DNA of 64,000 bases from Mycobacterium sp. EPa45 (GTDB lineage: Bacteria > Actinomycetota > Actinomycetes > Mycobacteriales > Mycobacteriaceae): positions 2,170,001 to 2,234,000 of the forward strand of contig NZ_CP011773.1 of assembly GCF_001021385.1 (NCBI RefSeq). The letters run 5' to 3'. Position 1 is the first letter of the stretch. The number at the start of each line of letters is the position of its first letter. Under the pieces are notes generated by a model. The model saw nothing but the letters and a program-made list of their open reading frames with translations, did no database searches and was not told the origin of the DNA. Shown here piece by piece: positions 56,022 through 64,000 of this stretch. The position numbers and the translations under genes are program-made.

Positions 56022-57254
56022 ATGACCACCACCGCAATCGAAGCGGCCGAGGTTCACAAACTTGAGCCCGAGCACGCCGAGATCATCAAGGCGACACTGC
56101 CGCTCGTCGGCGCACATGTCGACGAGATCACGGTGGCGTTCTATCGGCGGATGTTCGGTCAACATCCCGAACTCCTGCGCAACCTGTTCAACCGCGGCAA
56201 TCAGGCGCAGGGATCGCAGCAGCGAGCGCTGGCCGCGTCGATTGCGACCTTCGCGACCCACCTAGTGAATCCGGACTTGCCGCACCCGAGCGAATTGCTC
56301 TCGCGTGTCGGCCACAAGCACGCGTCGCTGGGCGTCACCGCCGACCAGTACCCGATCGTGCATGAGCACCTGTTCGCCGCGATCGTCGAGATTCTCGGTG
56401 CCGACACGGTCACCGCCGAGGTCGCCGCGGCGTGGGACCGGGTCTACTGGATCATGGCCGACACCCTGATCGGGTTGGAGCGTGAGCTCTACACCCGCGC
56501 CGGGGTTGAGACCGGCGATGTCTTCCGCCGGCTGCGGGTCACCGCCCGTGAAGATGACCCCTCGGGTGTTGTGCTGATCACCGTGGGCGCCGAGGGAATC
56601 TCGAACAATGCTGCCGCGCAATACGTTTCGGTCGGCGTGACCTTGCCGGACGGCGCGCGCCAGCTTCGCCAGTACAGCCTGGTGAACGTTCCCGGCGCCA
56701 CCGAGTTGACCTTCGCGGTCAAGCCGGTCGACGCCGTCGGGCAGAGCCCGGCCGGGGAGGTGTCCAACTGGATCCGCTCGAACGTGCGCGTCGGCGATCT
56801 GCTGGACGTCACGGTGCCGTTCGGCGATCTGCCCGAGCCGCGCAGCGACGCTCCGGTGGTGTTGATCTCGGCAGGCATCGGCATCACGCCGATGGTCGGG
56901 ATCCTGGAATACCTTGTCGAGCATGGCTGCCGGGCGCCGGTGCAGGTTCTGCACGCCGACCGCAGCGATGTGACGCACCCGCTGCGCAAGCGGCACCGCG
57001 AACTGGTGGACATCCTGCCCGAAGCGAGCCTGGATCTCTGGTATGCCGAGGGCGTCGACGGGGACAACGTCAGGATCCACGAAGGTCTGATGAACCTCGA
57101 GGGCATCGAGATCGCCGATGGCGCCGAGATCTATCTCTGCGGCAATGACGGTTTCGTGCAGGCGGTGCGCGCTCAGCTGACTGTCCGCGGCATCGCCAAG
57201 GAGCAGGTGCACTGCGAGTTGTTCAGCCCGAACGACTGGCTGTTGGACGCCTGA
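56022..57254 (+). CDS. hmp: flavohemoglobin (NO dioxygenase)
   Basis: Converts NO to nitrate with O2 and NADPH, 410 residues. Globin domain about 10-150 with proximal His100 in VGHKHASLG and a Tyr in VAFYRRMFGQHPELL; FAD/NAD(P)H reductase domain in the second part (RQYSLVNVPG for FAD, ISAGIGITPMVGILEYL for NAD(P)H, YLCGNDGFVQAVRAQL). ATG 56022 with AAAGGA upstream. Co-transcribed with nsrR. Ends before a long hairpin shared with the convergent aldo-keto reductase gene. Confidence 0.95.
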   Translation: MTTTAIEAAEVHKLEPEHAEIIKATLPLVGAHVDEITVAFYRRMFGQHPELLRNLFNRGNQAQGSQQRALAASIATFATHLVNPDLPHPSELLSRVGHKHASLGVTADQYPIVHEHLFAAIVEILGADTVTAEVAAAWDRVYWIMADTLIGLERELYTRAGVETGDVFRRLRVTAREDDPSGVVLITVGAEGISNNAAAQYVSVGVTLPDGARQLRQYSLVNVPGATELTFAVKPVDAVGQSPAGEVSNWIRSNVRVGDLLDVTVPFGDLPEPRSDAPVVLISAGIGITPMVGILEYLVEHGCRAPVQVLHADRSDVTHPLRKRHRELVDILPEASLDLWYAEGVDGDNVRIHEGLMNLEGIEIADGAEIYLCGNDGFVQAVRAQLTVRGIAKEQVHCELFSPNDWLLDA

Positions 57255-57263
57255 CCCAAAGCG

Positions 57264-57326
57264 GCATCGACTCTGCGGTCAGTGCGGATCTCCGAATCGG
57301 AATCGCGCTCACCGCAGAGTCGATGC
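57264..57326. repeat. long hairpin, 16-bp perfect arms, between convergent hmp and akr
   Basis: GCATCGACTCTGCGGT (57264-57279) pairs perfectly with ACCGCAGAGTCGATGC (57311-57326); pairing continues partly into the loop (AGTGCG with CGCGCT). It serves as a bidirectional terminator. The core ACTCTGC...GCAGAGTCGA form is also what a dispersed mycobacterial hairpin repeat would look like. Confidence 0.7.
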
Positions 57327-57365
57327 GCTGTGCGCAGACGCGAAGCCGAATCCCCAGATACCGAT

Positions 57366-58184
57366 TCAGCCTTCTGGGTTCGGCCGGAACCGGGTCCCGT
57401 CGTCGAGCCCGTTGAGGGTCTCCACCTCCGCGGGGGTGAGCTCGAAGTCGAACACGTCGGCGTTTTCGGCGACCTGGGCTGCATTGGCGAAGGGGGTAAC
57501 GACGATGTCGCCCAGCTGCAGGCTCCAGCGGATCAGCACCTGTGCGGGCGACTTACCATGAGCCGCAGCAACTTCCGTGATCGCGGCAGTCTCGGTGAGC
57601 TTGCCTTCGTTGGTCGGGATGTACGCCTCGGTCATGATCGAACGCTCAGCGTGCACCGTGCGCAGCTCGGACTGGTTGAGCAGCGGGTGTAGTTCGACCT
57701 GATTGACCGCCGGCGGGAAGTAGCTCAGGTCGATGATGTCCGCCAAATTCTCGGGGGTGAAGTTCGCGACACCGATCGACTTGATCAGGCCGTCCTGGCG
57801 GGACCGCATGATTCCGCCCCAGGCGTCGATGTATTTGCCGTTCTGCTCGGCGGGCCAGTCCATGAGGTAGAGGTCCACATACTCCAGGCCGAGGCGCTCG
57901 ACGCTGGCCCTGATGGCGTCCTGGGCGGACTGGAACCCCTGGTCCTCGGTGGCCAGTTTGGTGGCGATGAACAGTTCGTCGCGGGGGATGCCCGACGCGG
58001 CAATGGCGCGCCCGACAGCCTCCTCATTGCCCTTGGCGGTGTCGATCAGCCGGTAACCCGCCTCCAGGGCGCTGGCCACCGCGCTCTCGGTCTCCTCGGC
58101 GGAGAGCTCGGCGACGCCGAGGCCCAGCACGGGGAGGGTGTTGTCGTCGTTGAGCGTGACGGTGGGGATCGCGGCCGCCGGCAT
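57366..58184 (-). CDS. aldo-keto reductase-like protein lacking catalytic Tyr and His
   Basis: A 272-residue homologue of Rv2971. The (beta/alpha)8 framework is retained ([46 protein letters not shown]). In the catalytic tetrad Asp48 ([14 protein letters not shown]) and Lys76 (IATKLAT) remain, but the Tyr-containing triplet of the family (IDTAxxYGNE) is deleted and the active-site His of the IHWP motif is Asp109 (LMDWPAE). The NADPH motif KSxxxxRixxN near the end is [14 protein letters not shown]. Reductase activity by the normal mechanism is unlikely; a binding or regulatory role, or decay, is inferred. Frame and start (ATG 58184) are intact. Divergent from lipN. Confidence 0.85.
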   Translation of the reverse strand: MPAAAIPTVTLNDDNTLPVLGLGVAELSAEETESAVASALEAGYRLIDTAKGNEEAVGRAIAASGIPRDELFIATKLATEDQGFQSAQDAIRASVERLGLEYVDLYLMDWPAEQNGKYIDAWGGIMRSRQDGLIKSIGVANFTPENLADIIDLSYFPPAVNQVELHPLLNQSELRTVHAERSIMTEAYIPTNEGKLTETAAITEVAAAHGKSPAQVLIRWSLQLGDIVVTPFANAAQVAENADVFDFELTPAEVETLNGLDDGTRFRPNPEG

Positions 58185-58441
58185 CGTGTCACCTGTCTGT
58201 GGAGTCGAGTGAGTCGGGGACACGACCCGTCGCAATCGGCTACGGGTCAACCGACTTCGGGTGACGATAGTACCCAGGGCGATATGTCGTCTGAGCAGGC
58301 CCGGCGCGCCGCCGCTGAAGAATGGTCGAATTGTCGGATTCGTCAACCGCCCAGCGCAGCCGGGGCTGACGGGCCGCCGGCAGTCGCGGTCCCGTACGCT
58401 GCGGCGATACCGGTACTGCACAACAGAACCGAGGAATATCG

Positions 58442-59536
58442 ATGACTGAGACCGTGTCCGGCACTGCGCGAAGCCGGTTCCTCCAGCGGGCGCTGCCGGT
58501 GGCCAACCGGGCCGGCGTCAAGCTCATTCCGCACCTACCGAGCGGGCTCAAGCGGCTGCTGTCGGGTGGCCGCGCGGTCACGATCGACGGGAATACCCTC
58601 GATCCGTCAATCCAGATGATGCTGGCCGCCCAGCGGGCGACCGGCATGAGCAGCCTCGCGGTGACCGGCGATCCGATCGCCACCCGGCGACAAAACCGGG
58701 AAGCGACGGCCAGCCTCGACGAGGCCGACATCCACGTCGCGCAGATCGGGCCGATCGAGATTCCCGGGCCGGCCGGGATCATCCCGGCTCGGCACTATCG
58801 CCCGGCCGACGCCGACGGCGCTCCACTGTTGGTCTTCTATCACGGCGGGGGATTCGTCTTCGGCGACCTCGAAACGCATGATTCAGCGTGCCGGCTCATC
58901 TGCCGTGACGCCGGCGTGCACGTCCTTTCCATCGACTACCGGCTGGCACCCGAACACAAGGCGCCCGCCGCTGTCGACGATGCCTACGCTGCCTACCTGT
59001 GGGCTGTGTTGAACGCCGCGGAGTTGGGTGCCGATCCCGACCGCATCGCTGTTGGCGGTGACAGTGCCGGCGGCTGCCTGGCAGCGGTGGTGAGCCAGCT
59101 CGCGCGCGACGGCGGCGGCCGGCAGCCAAGCCTGCAGTGGCTGATTTATCCGGTCACCGACCTGCGTGGCGGGACCCGCTCGCGCACCCTGTTCGCCGAC
59201 GGCTTCCTGCTGTCGAAGAGCAACATGGACTGGTTCGCCGACGCCTACGTCGAGGGATCTGCCGTCGACATCACCGATCCACGGGTGTCGCCCTTGCTGG
59301 CCGATGACCTCAGCGGGCTCGCACCGGCGCTCGTCATCACCGCCGGCTTCGACCCGCTGCGTGACGAGGGCGAACAATATGCGGCGAAACTGCAGGCAGC
59401 GGGGGTGCCCGTCGATCTGAGGCAGATGGGTCCGATGACCCACGCATTTCTCAATTTGAACGCGCTGGGCGGCCAAGTCAGCCAGTGCAACGCCGAGATG
59501 ATCTCGGCGCTGCGCGCTCACTTCGCCCGCGCCTGA
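58442..59536 (+). CDS. lipN: HSL-family carboxylesterase LipN
   Basis: A 364-residue alpha/beta hydrolase of the hormone-sensitive lipase family. Oxyanion motif YHGGGFVFG (HGGG 134-137), nucleophile Ser208 in GGDSAGG, acid Asp in [10 protein letters not shown] and His in MTHAFLNL. Corresponds to Rv2970c, an esterase acting on short acyl chains. ATG 58442 has GAGGAA upstream. The 257-bp gap to the divergent akr gene holds no further gene. Confidence 0.93.
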   Translation: MTETVSGTARSRFLQRALPVANRAGVKLIPHLPSGLKRLLSGGRAVTIDGNTLDPSIQMMLAAQRATGMSSLAVTGDPIATRRQNREATASLDEADIHVAQIGPIEIPGPAGIIPARHYRPADADGAPLLVFYHGGGFVFGDLETHDSACRLICRDAGVHVLSIDYRLAPEHKAPAAVDDAYAAYLWAVLNAAELGADPDRIAVGGDSAGGCLAAVVSQLARDGGGRQPSLQWLIYPVTDLRGGTRSRTLFADGFLLSKSNMDWFADAYVEGSAVDITDPRVSPLLADDLSGLAPALVITAGFDPLRDEGEQYAAKLQAAGVPVDLRQMGPMTHAFLNLNALGGQVSQCNAEMISALRAHFARA

Positions 59537-59646
59537 GTTCCGGCGGGCCGGGGCGAGGCGACCCGGGGATTGACGGGGCCCACGCGGGCCGCCGGTACTC
59601 TAGAGGCGCTAACACTCCAGTCTTGACAGCGAGGATCAGCTGACCC

Positions 59647-60432
59647 GTGGCCACCAATAAAAAAAGCACCCCCCGCTATGACCTGAAAGCTCAGGATCGT
59701 AAGCGCAACCTGGCCATCCAGCTGGGGTTGACCGCGATCGTCGTGATCTTCGCCGTTGCTCTGGTGCTCTACATCGTGATGAGCCACGACAAGAAGACCG
59801 CTGCGGCAGGCAATGCCCAGGCGGTGCGGATCACCTCGAGCCAGCTGATCAAGAAGGACGGCACCGACGAGCCCAAGGCAGTTCTGTCGCTCTACGAGGA
59901 CTTCCAGTGCCCGCACTGCCGTGATTTCGAGAAGGCCTTCGGCCCGACCATTACCAAGCTGGTCGACTCCGGCGCCGTCGCCGCCGACTACAACATGGTC
60001 GCCATCCTCAACTCGTCGGCGAACAAGAACTACTCGACGCGGGCGGCGAACGCGGCCTACTGCGTCGCCGACGAGAACAAGGACGCCTTCATCCGATTCC
60101 ACTCCGCGCTGTTCGCCCAGCAGCCCGAGGAGGGTTCGGGCGTGGCGCCGGACAACAAGGCGCTGATCGAGACCGCCCGTCAGGCTGGTGCGGCAGGCAG
60201 CGTTCCCCAGTGCATCAACTCCGGCAAACACAGCGACATGGTCGAGGGGTTGGCCGCGGCGTCGAAGATCACGGCGACGCCGACCATCCGGCTCAACGGG
60301 CAGGACATCAGCCCCGCCTCGCCGGAGGACCTGATCGCCAAGGTGAAGGCGATCGTCGGCAACGTGCCCGGCCTGGATGCCGCCCCGACACCGCCGAGCC
60401 CGACCCAGCCCACGCCGGCCCCGACGTCGTGA
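59647..60432 (+). CDS. membrane-anchored DsbA-like thiol oxidoreductase (Rv2969c)
   Basis: A 261-residue type II membrane protein: helix LTAIVVIFAVALVLYIVMS (about 28-46), then a thioredoxin-fold DsbA domain outside the membrane with active-site CPHC (C88, C91) in EDFQCPHCRDFEK and cis-Pro loop ATPTIRLNG. A second Cys pair (AYCVADEN; QCINSG) could be structural. It introduces disulfides into exported proteins and is reoxidised by the VKOR encoded next, whose start overlaps its stop by 4 nt. Pro/Thr-rich C-terminal tail. GTG 59647. Confidence 0.93.
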   Translation: MATNKKSTPRYDLKAQDRKRNLAIQLGLTAIVVIFAVALVLYIVMSHDKKTAAAGNAQAVRITSSQLIKKDGTDEPKAVLSLYEDFQCPHCRDFEKAFGPTITKLVDSGAVAADYNMVAILNSSANKNYSTRAANAAYCVADENKDAFIRFHSALFAQQPEEGSGVAPDNKALIETARQAGAAGSVPQCINSGKHSDMVEGLAAASKITATPTIRLNGQDISPASPEDLIAKVKAIVGNVPGLDAAPTPPSPTQPTPAPTS

Positions 60433-61067
60433 GCGTGGCGACCCCGGCGCCGGTCGAACCGACCGAACCCGTCGAGTCGAAAGACCCGTCGGCTGGGGTC
60501 GCCGTGCGCCAGACAAGTGCCTGGTGGGTACTGATCGCCGGCGTCATCGGCCTCATCTCCTCGGCCACCCTCACGATCGAGAAGATCGAGATCCTGGTCA
60601 ACCCGGCCTACGTGCCGAGCTGCAGCATCAACCCGGTGCTGTCGTGTGGCTCGGTGATGATCACCCCGCAGGCGTCGGCGTTCGGTTTCCCCAACCCGCT
60701 GATCGGCATTGCCGCATTCACCGTCGTGGTCGTCAGCGGCCTCCTCGCGGTGGCCAAGGTCCGGCTCCCGCGGTGGTACTGGACGGGATTGATGATCGGC
60801 ACCGCGCTGGGCGTGGTGTTCATTCACTGGCTGATCTTCCAGACGCTGTACCGCATCGGCGCGCTGTGCCCGTACTGCATGGTCGTCTGGGCGGTCACCG
60901 TCCCGCTTCTGGTCGTTGTGTGCTCGATCGCCCTTCGTCCGCTCGCGGGCAACGTTGTCGCCCGCGTCATCTACACCTGGCGGTGGTCGCTCGTGACGCT
61001 CTGGTTCACCGCGCTGCTCCTGCTGATCCTGGTTCGGTTCTGGAACTACTGGTCGACGTTGATCTAG
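60429..61067 (+). CDS. vitamin K epoxide reductase homologue (DsbB-like VKOR)
   Basis: A 212-residue polytopic membrane protein with four to five helices. Loop cysteines C65 and C73 (PSCSINPVLSCGSV) and the quinone-proximal CPYC (C147, C150) in IGALCPYCMVVW match bacterial VKOR (Rv2968c), which reoxidises the DsbA-like partner with menaquinone. GTG 60429 overlaps the previous stop (GTGA). pyc follows after 40 bp with its own promoter. Confidence 0.95.
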   Translation: MSVATPAPVEPTEPVESKDPSAGVAVRQTSAWWVLIAGVIGLISSATLTIEKIEILVNPAYVPSCSINPVLSCGSVMITPQASAFGFPNPLIGIAAFTVVVVSGLLAVAKVRLPRWYWTGLMIGTALGVVFIHWLIFQTLYRIGALCPYCMVVWAVTVPLLVVVCSIALRPLAGNVVARVIYTWRWSLVTLWFTALLLLILVRFWNYWSTLI

Positions 61068-61095
61068 TCACCAGGCGGAGGGTCGGCCCCGCGGG

Positions 61096-61101
61096 TAGGG
61101 T
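61096..61101 (+). promoter_or_regulatory. -10 box TAGGGT of pyc
   Basis: TAGGGT ends 6 nt before GTG 61108, leaderless-type; no Shine-Dalgarno between. Confidence 0.5.
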
Positions 61102-61107
61102 ATCCGG

Positions 61108-64000
61108 GTGATTTCTAAAGTCCTCGTCGCTAATCGCGGTGAGATCGCGATCCGAGCATTCCGCGCCGCTTACGAGATGGGCATCGGCACGGTCGCGGTG
61201 TTTCCGTTCGAGGACCGCAATTCTTTGCATCGGTTGAAGGCTGATGAGTCGTATCAGATCGGTGAGATCGGGCATCCGGTGCGGGCGTATCTGTCGGTGG
61301 ATGAGATCGTCGCCACCGCCGAGGCCGCCGGGGCCGATGCGATCTATCCGGGCTACGGATTCCTGTCGGAGAACCCCGAGCTGGCGGCGGCGTGTGCGGC
61401 GTCGGGCATCACGTTCATCGGTCCCGATGCCTCGATTTTGGAGTTGACGGGCAACAAGGCTCGCGCGATCGCCGCGGCCCGTGATGCCGGCCTGCCGGTG
61501 TTGGCGTCCTCGGCCCCGTCGGCGTCGGTCGAGGAACTGGTCGCCGCGGCCCAGTCGATGGATTTCCCGTTGTTCGTCAAGGCCGTCGCCGGCGGCGGCG
61601 GCCGCGGGATGCGCCGGGTCACCGAGCCGGCCGCGCTGCCCGAGGCCATCGAGGCGGCCAGTCGCGAAGCGGAGTCGGCGTTCGGCGATCCCACGGTGTT
61701 CCTCGAACAAGCTGTGGTGAATCCGCGGCATATCGAGGTGCAGATCCTGGCCGACACTTACGGCAACGTCATTCACCTGTACGAGCGTGACTGCAGCGTG
61801 CAACGCCGTCATCAGAAGGTCATCGAGCTGGCCCCGGCGCCGAATCTGGATCCCGCTCTGCGCGACCAGATCTGCGCCGACGCCGTGGCGTTCGCCCACC
61901 ACATCGGATACAGCTGCGCCGGCACGGTGGAGTTCCTGCTCGACGAGCGCGGCCGGCACGTCTTTATCGAGATGAATCCCCGGATCCAGGTGGAGCACAC
62001 CGTGACCGAGGAGATCACCGACGTCGACCTGGTGTCGGCGCAGCTGCGAATCGCCGCGGGGGAGACGCTGGCGGATCTGGGCCTGAGCCAGGACCGGATC
62101 GCCCCGCACGGCGCGGCGCTGCAATGCCGCATCACCACCGAGGACCCGGCGAATGGCTTTCGGCCCGACACCGGCCGCATCACGACCTACCGCTCACCGG
62201 GCGGGGCGGGGATCCGCCTGGACGGCGGAACCCACCTGGGCGCCGAAGTCACGGCGCACTTCGATTCGATGCTGGTCAAGCTGACCTGCCGCGGCCGTGA
62301 TTTCCCCACCGCGGTGGCCCGGGCCAAGCGGGCGGTGGCCGAATTCCGCATCCGCGGTGTGTCGACGAATATCCCGTTCCTGCAGGCGGTTCTGGACGAC
62401 CCGGACTTCCAGGCCGGCCGGATCACCACCTCGTTCATCGACGAGCGCCCGGAATTGCTGACCGCGCGCACGTCGGCTGACCGCGGAACCAAGATGTTGA
62501 AGTTCCTGGCCGAGGTGACTGTGAACTCGCCGTATCGGGACCGACCCCGGTACTACCCCCAGGACAAGCTGCCCGATATCGACATCGCGGCGAGCGCACC
62601 GCCGGGCAGCAAACAGCGCCTCGACGAACTCGGCCCACAGGGATTCGCCCAGTGGCTCAAGGATTCTCCGGCGATCGGGGTGACCGATACCACCTTCCGC
62701 GATGCCCACCAGTCGCTGTTGGCGACGCGGGTGCGGACGTCGGGTCTGCTCAAGGTCGCTCCGTACATCGCCAGGATGACCCCGGAACTGTTGTCGATCG
62801 AATGCTGGGGCGGCGCGACTTACGATGTGGCGCTTCGGTTTTTGAAGGAAGACCCGTGGGAGCGACTGGCCGCGCTTCGTGAGGCGATCCCCAACATTTG
62901 TTTGCAGATGCTGCTACGCGGCCGAAACACCGTGGGTTACACGCCTTATCCGGAGACGGTGACGCACGCCTTCGTCGACGAGGCCGCCCGCACCGGGGTG
63001 GACATCTTCCGGATCTTCGACGCGCTCAACAACGTCGATTCGATGCGCCCTGCCATCGATGCGGTACGTGCAACGGGTTCGGCGGTCGCCGAGGTCGCGA
63101 TGTCCTACACCGGGGATCTGTCCGACCCCGCCGAGACGCTGTACACCCTGGACTACTGGCTGCGGCTGGCCGAGCAGATCGTCGAGGCCGGTGCGCATGT
63201 GCTGGCGATCAAGGACATGGCCGGGCTGTTGCGCCCGCCTGCGGCGGCCACCCTGGTCTCTGCGCTGCGCAGCCGCTTCGACCTGCCGGTGCACGTGCAC
63301 ACCCATGACACCCCGGGCGGACAGCTGGCCACCTATACCGCGGCCTGGCACGCCGGGGCCAGCGCGGTCGATGGTGCCGCAGCGCCGCTGTCGGGCACCA
63401 CAAGCCAGCCGGCTCTGTCGGCGATCGTCGCCGCCGCGGCGCACACCCCCTTCGACACCGGTATCAACCTGGACGCGGTCTGCGACCTGGAACCGTACTG
63501 GGAGTTGCTGCGCCGGGTGTACGCGCCGTTCGAGTCGGGTCTGCCCGCGCCGACCGGGCGGGTGTATCACCACGAGATCCCCGGTGGCCAGTTGAGCAAC
63601 CTGCGCACCCAGGCCATCGCGCTCGGCCTGGGCGAGCGGTTCGAGGACGTCGAGAACGCCTACGCCGGCGCCGACCGGATCCTGGGTCGGCTGGTCAAGG
63701 TGACCCCGTCGAGCAAGGTGGTCGGAGATCTGGCGCTGGCCCTGGTGGGCGCCGACATCACCGCCGAGGAGTTCGCCGAGGACCCAGCCCGGCACGACAT
63801 TCCCGACTCGGTGATCGGGTTCCTGCGCGGCGAGCTGGGCGATCCCCCCGGCGGCTGGCCAGAACCGTTGCGCACCAAGGCATTAGAGGGTCGTGGGGCC
63901 GCCAAGCCTGAGCAGCCGCTGTCGGTCGAGGACGAGAAGATACTCGGCGAGCCGGGCGCGGCTCGCCAGGCCGCTTTGAACCGATTGCTGTTCCCCGGCC
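61108..64000 (+). CDS. pyc: pyruvate carboxylase (3' end outside the window)
   Basis: Biotin enzyme converting pyruvate and bicarbonate to oxaloacetate, feeding the TCA cycle. The window holds 964 of about 1,127 residues. Biotin carboxylase domain: ISKVLVANRGEIAIRAFRAA, AGGGGRGMRRV, HQKVIELAPAPNL, FIEMNPRIQVEHTVTE. Carboxyltransferase TIM barrel: TDTTFRDAHQSLLATRVR, ECWGGATYDVALRFL, and VHVHTHDTPGGQLATY with metal-binding His; catalytic Lys in AIKDMAGLL. The biotinyl domain (MKM) lies beyond 64000. No stop occurs in frame to the end. Confidence 0.97.
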   Translation, partial: MISKVLVANRGEIAIRAFRAAYEMGIGTVAVFPFEDRNSLHRLKADESYQIGEIGHPVRAYLSVDEIVATAEAAGADAIYPGYGFLSENPELAAACAASGITFIGPDASILELTGNKARAIAAARDAGLPVLASSAPSASVEELVAAAQSMDFPLFVKAVAGGGGRGMRRVTEPAALPEAIEAASREAESAFGDPTVFLEQAVVNPRHIEVQILADTYGNVIHLYERDCSVQRRHQKVIELAPAPNLDPALRDQICADAVAFAHHIGYSCAGTVEFLLDERGRHVFIEMNPRIQVEHTVTEEITDVDLVSAQLRIAAGETLADLGLSQDRIAPHGAALQCRITTEDPANGFRPDTGRITTYRSPGGAGIRLDGGTHLGAEVTAHFDSMLVKLTCRGRDFPTAVARAKRAVAEFRIRGVSTNIPFLQAVLDDPDFQAGRITTSFIDERPELLTARTSADRGTKMLKFLAEVTVNSPYRDRPRYYPQDKLPDIDIAASAPPGSKQRLDELGPQGFAQWLKDSPAIGVTDTTFRDAHQSLLATRVRTSGLLKVAPYIARMTPELLSIECWGGATYDVALRFLKEDPWERLAALREAIPNICLQMLLRGRNTVGYTPYPETVTHAFVDEAARTGVDIFRIFDALNNVDSMRPAIDAVRATGSAVAEVAMSYTGDLSDPAETLYTLDYWLRLAEQIVEAGAHVLAIKDMAGLLRPPAAATLVSALRSRFDLPVHVHTHDTPGGQLATYTAAWHAGASAVDGAAAPLSGTTSQPALSAIVAAAAHTPFDTGINLDAVCDLEPYWELLRRVYAPFESGLPAPTGRVYHHEIPGGQLSNLRTQAIALGLGERFEDVENAYAGADRILGRLVKVTPSSKVVGDLALALVGADITAEEFAEDPARHDIPDSVIGFLRGELGDPPGGWPEPLRTKALEGRGAAKPEQPLSVEDEKILGEPGAARQAALNRLLFPG

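Overview
The window is about 66% G+C by eye, with short intergenic gaps, many GTG starts and -10 boxes of the form TANNNT lying directly in front of start codons. The gene order gatB, lppZ-doxX-cfp6, ilvB-ilvN-ilvC, serA-leuB, gltX, leuC-leuD-hupB, mutT1-ppk-fbiD, gpsA, ddl, thiL-ung, rpmB-yloV-recG, lipN-dsbA-vkor-pyc is the Mycobacterium tuberculosis Rv3009c to Rv2967c block, read in the opposite orientation. Together with genes absent from that block in M. tuberculosis (dhaK, a P450/AveC cluster, nsrR-hmp, a PLP lyase), this points to a non-tuberculous, probably fast-growing mycobacterium (Mycolicibacterium type). I cannot name the species.

Layout. 1-5.9 kb: 5' end of dhaK, gatB, a cap-less HAD protein, a GAF-type two-component system and an orphan P450. 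5.9-19.1 kb: accessory region, with a secreted Ala/Pro-rich protein followed by two divergent operons. The minus operon encodes SDR, amidohydrolase, nitroreductase and SnoaL-like proteins. The plus operon encodes a VWA protein, a NorQ/CbbQ-type AAA+ ATPase, a signal-less ABC-type binding protein, an AveC-like membrane protein, an SDR and a P450. A double-headed TetR protein closes the cluster. 19.2-48.2 kb: conserved core with amino-acid biosynthesis (ilvBNC with a leader-peptide attenuator, serA, leuB, leuCD with a divergent IclR regulator), translation (gltX, tRNA-Gln, tRNA-Glu), chromatin (hupB), polyphosphate/nucleotide sanitation (ppk, mutT1), F420 biosynthesis (fbiD), and ddl, thiL and ung. 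48.2-50.35 kb: a decayed insertion holding a phage capsid pseudogene, an intact alpha/beta hydrolase and a broken HNH nuclease. 50.35-64 kb: rpmB, an intact FakA/YloV-like kinase gene, recG, a DUF1524 nuclease, nsrR-hmp (NO sensing and detoxification), a degenerate aldo-keto reductase, lipN, the DsbA-VKOR disulfide pair and the first 964 codons of pyc.

The most unusual parts are the AveC/NorQ-NorD/P450 cluster with repeated operator-like motifs, the aldo-keto reductase lacking its catalytic Tyr and His, the ilvB attenuator, a run of leaderless-type promoters that fix many start codons, and the prophage-remnant insertion.
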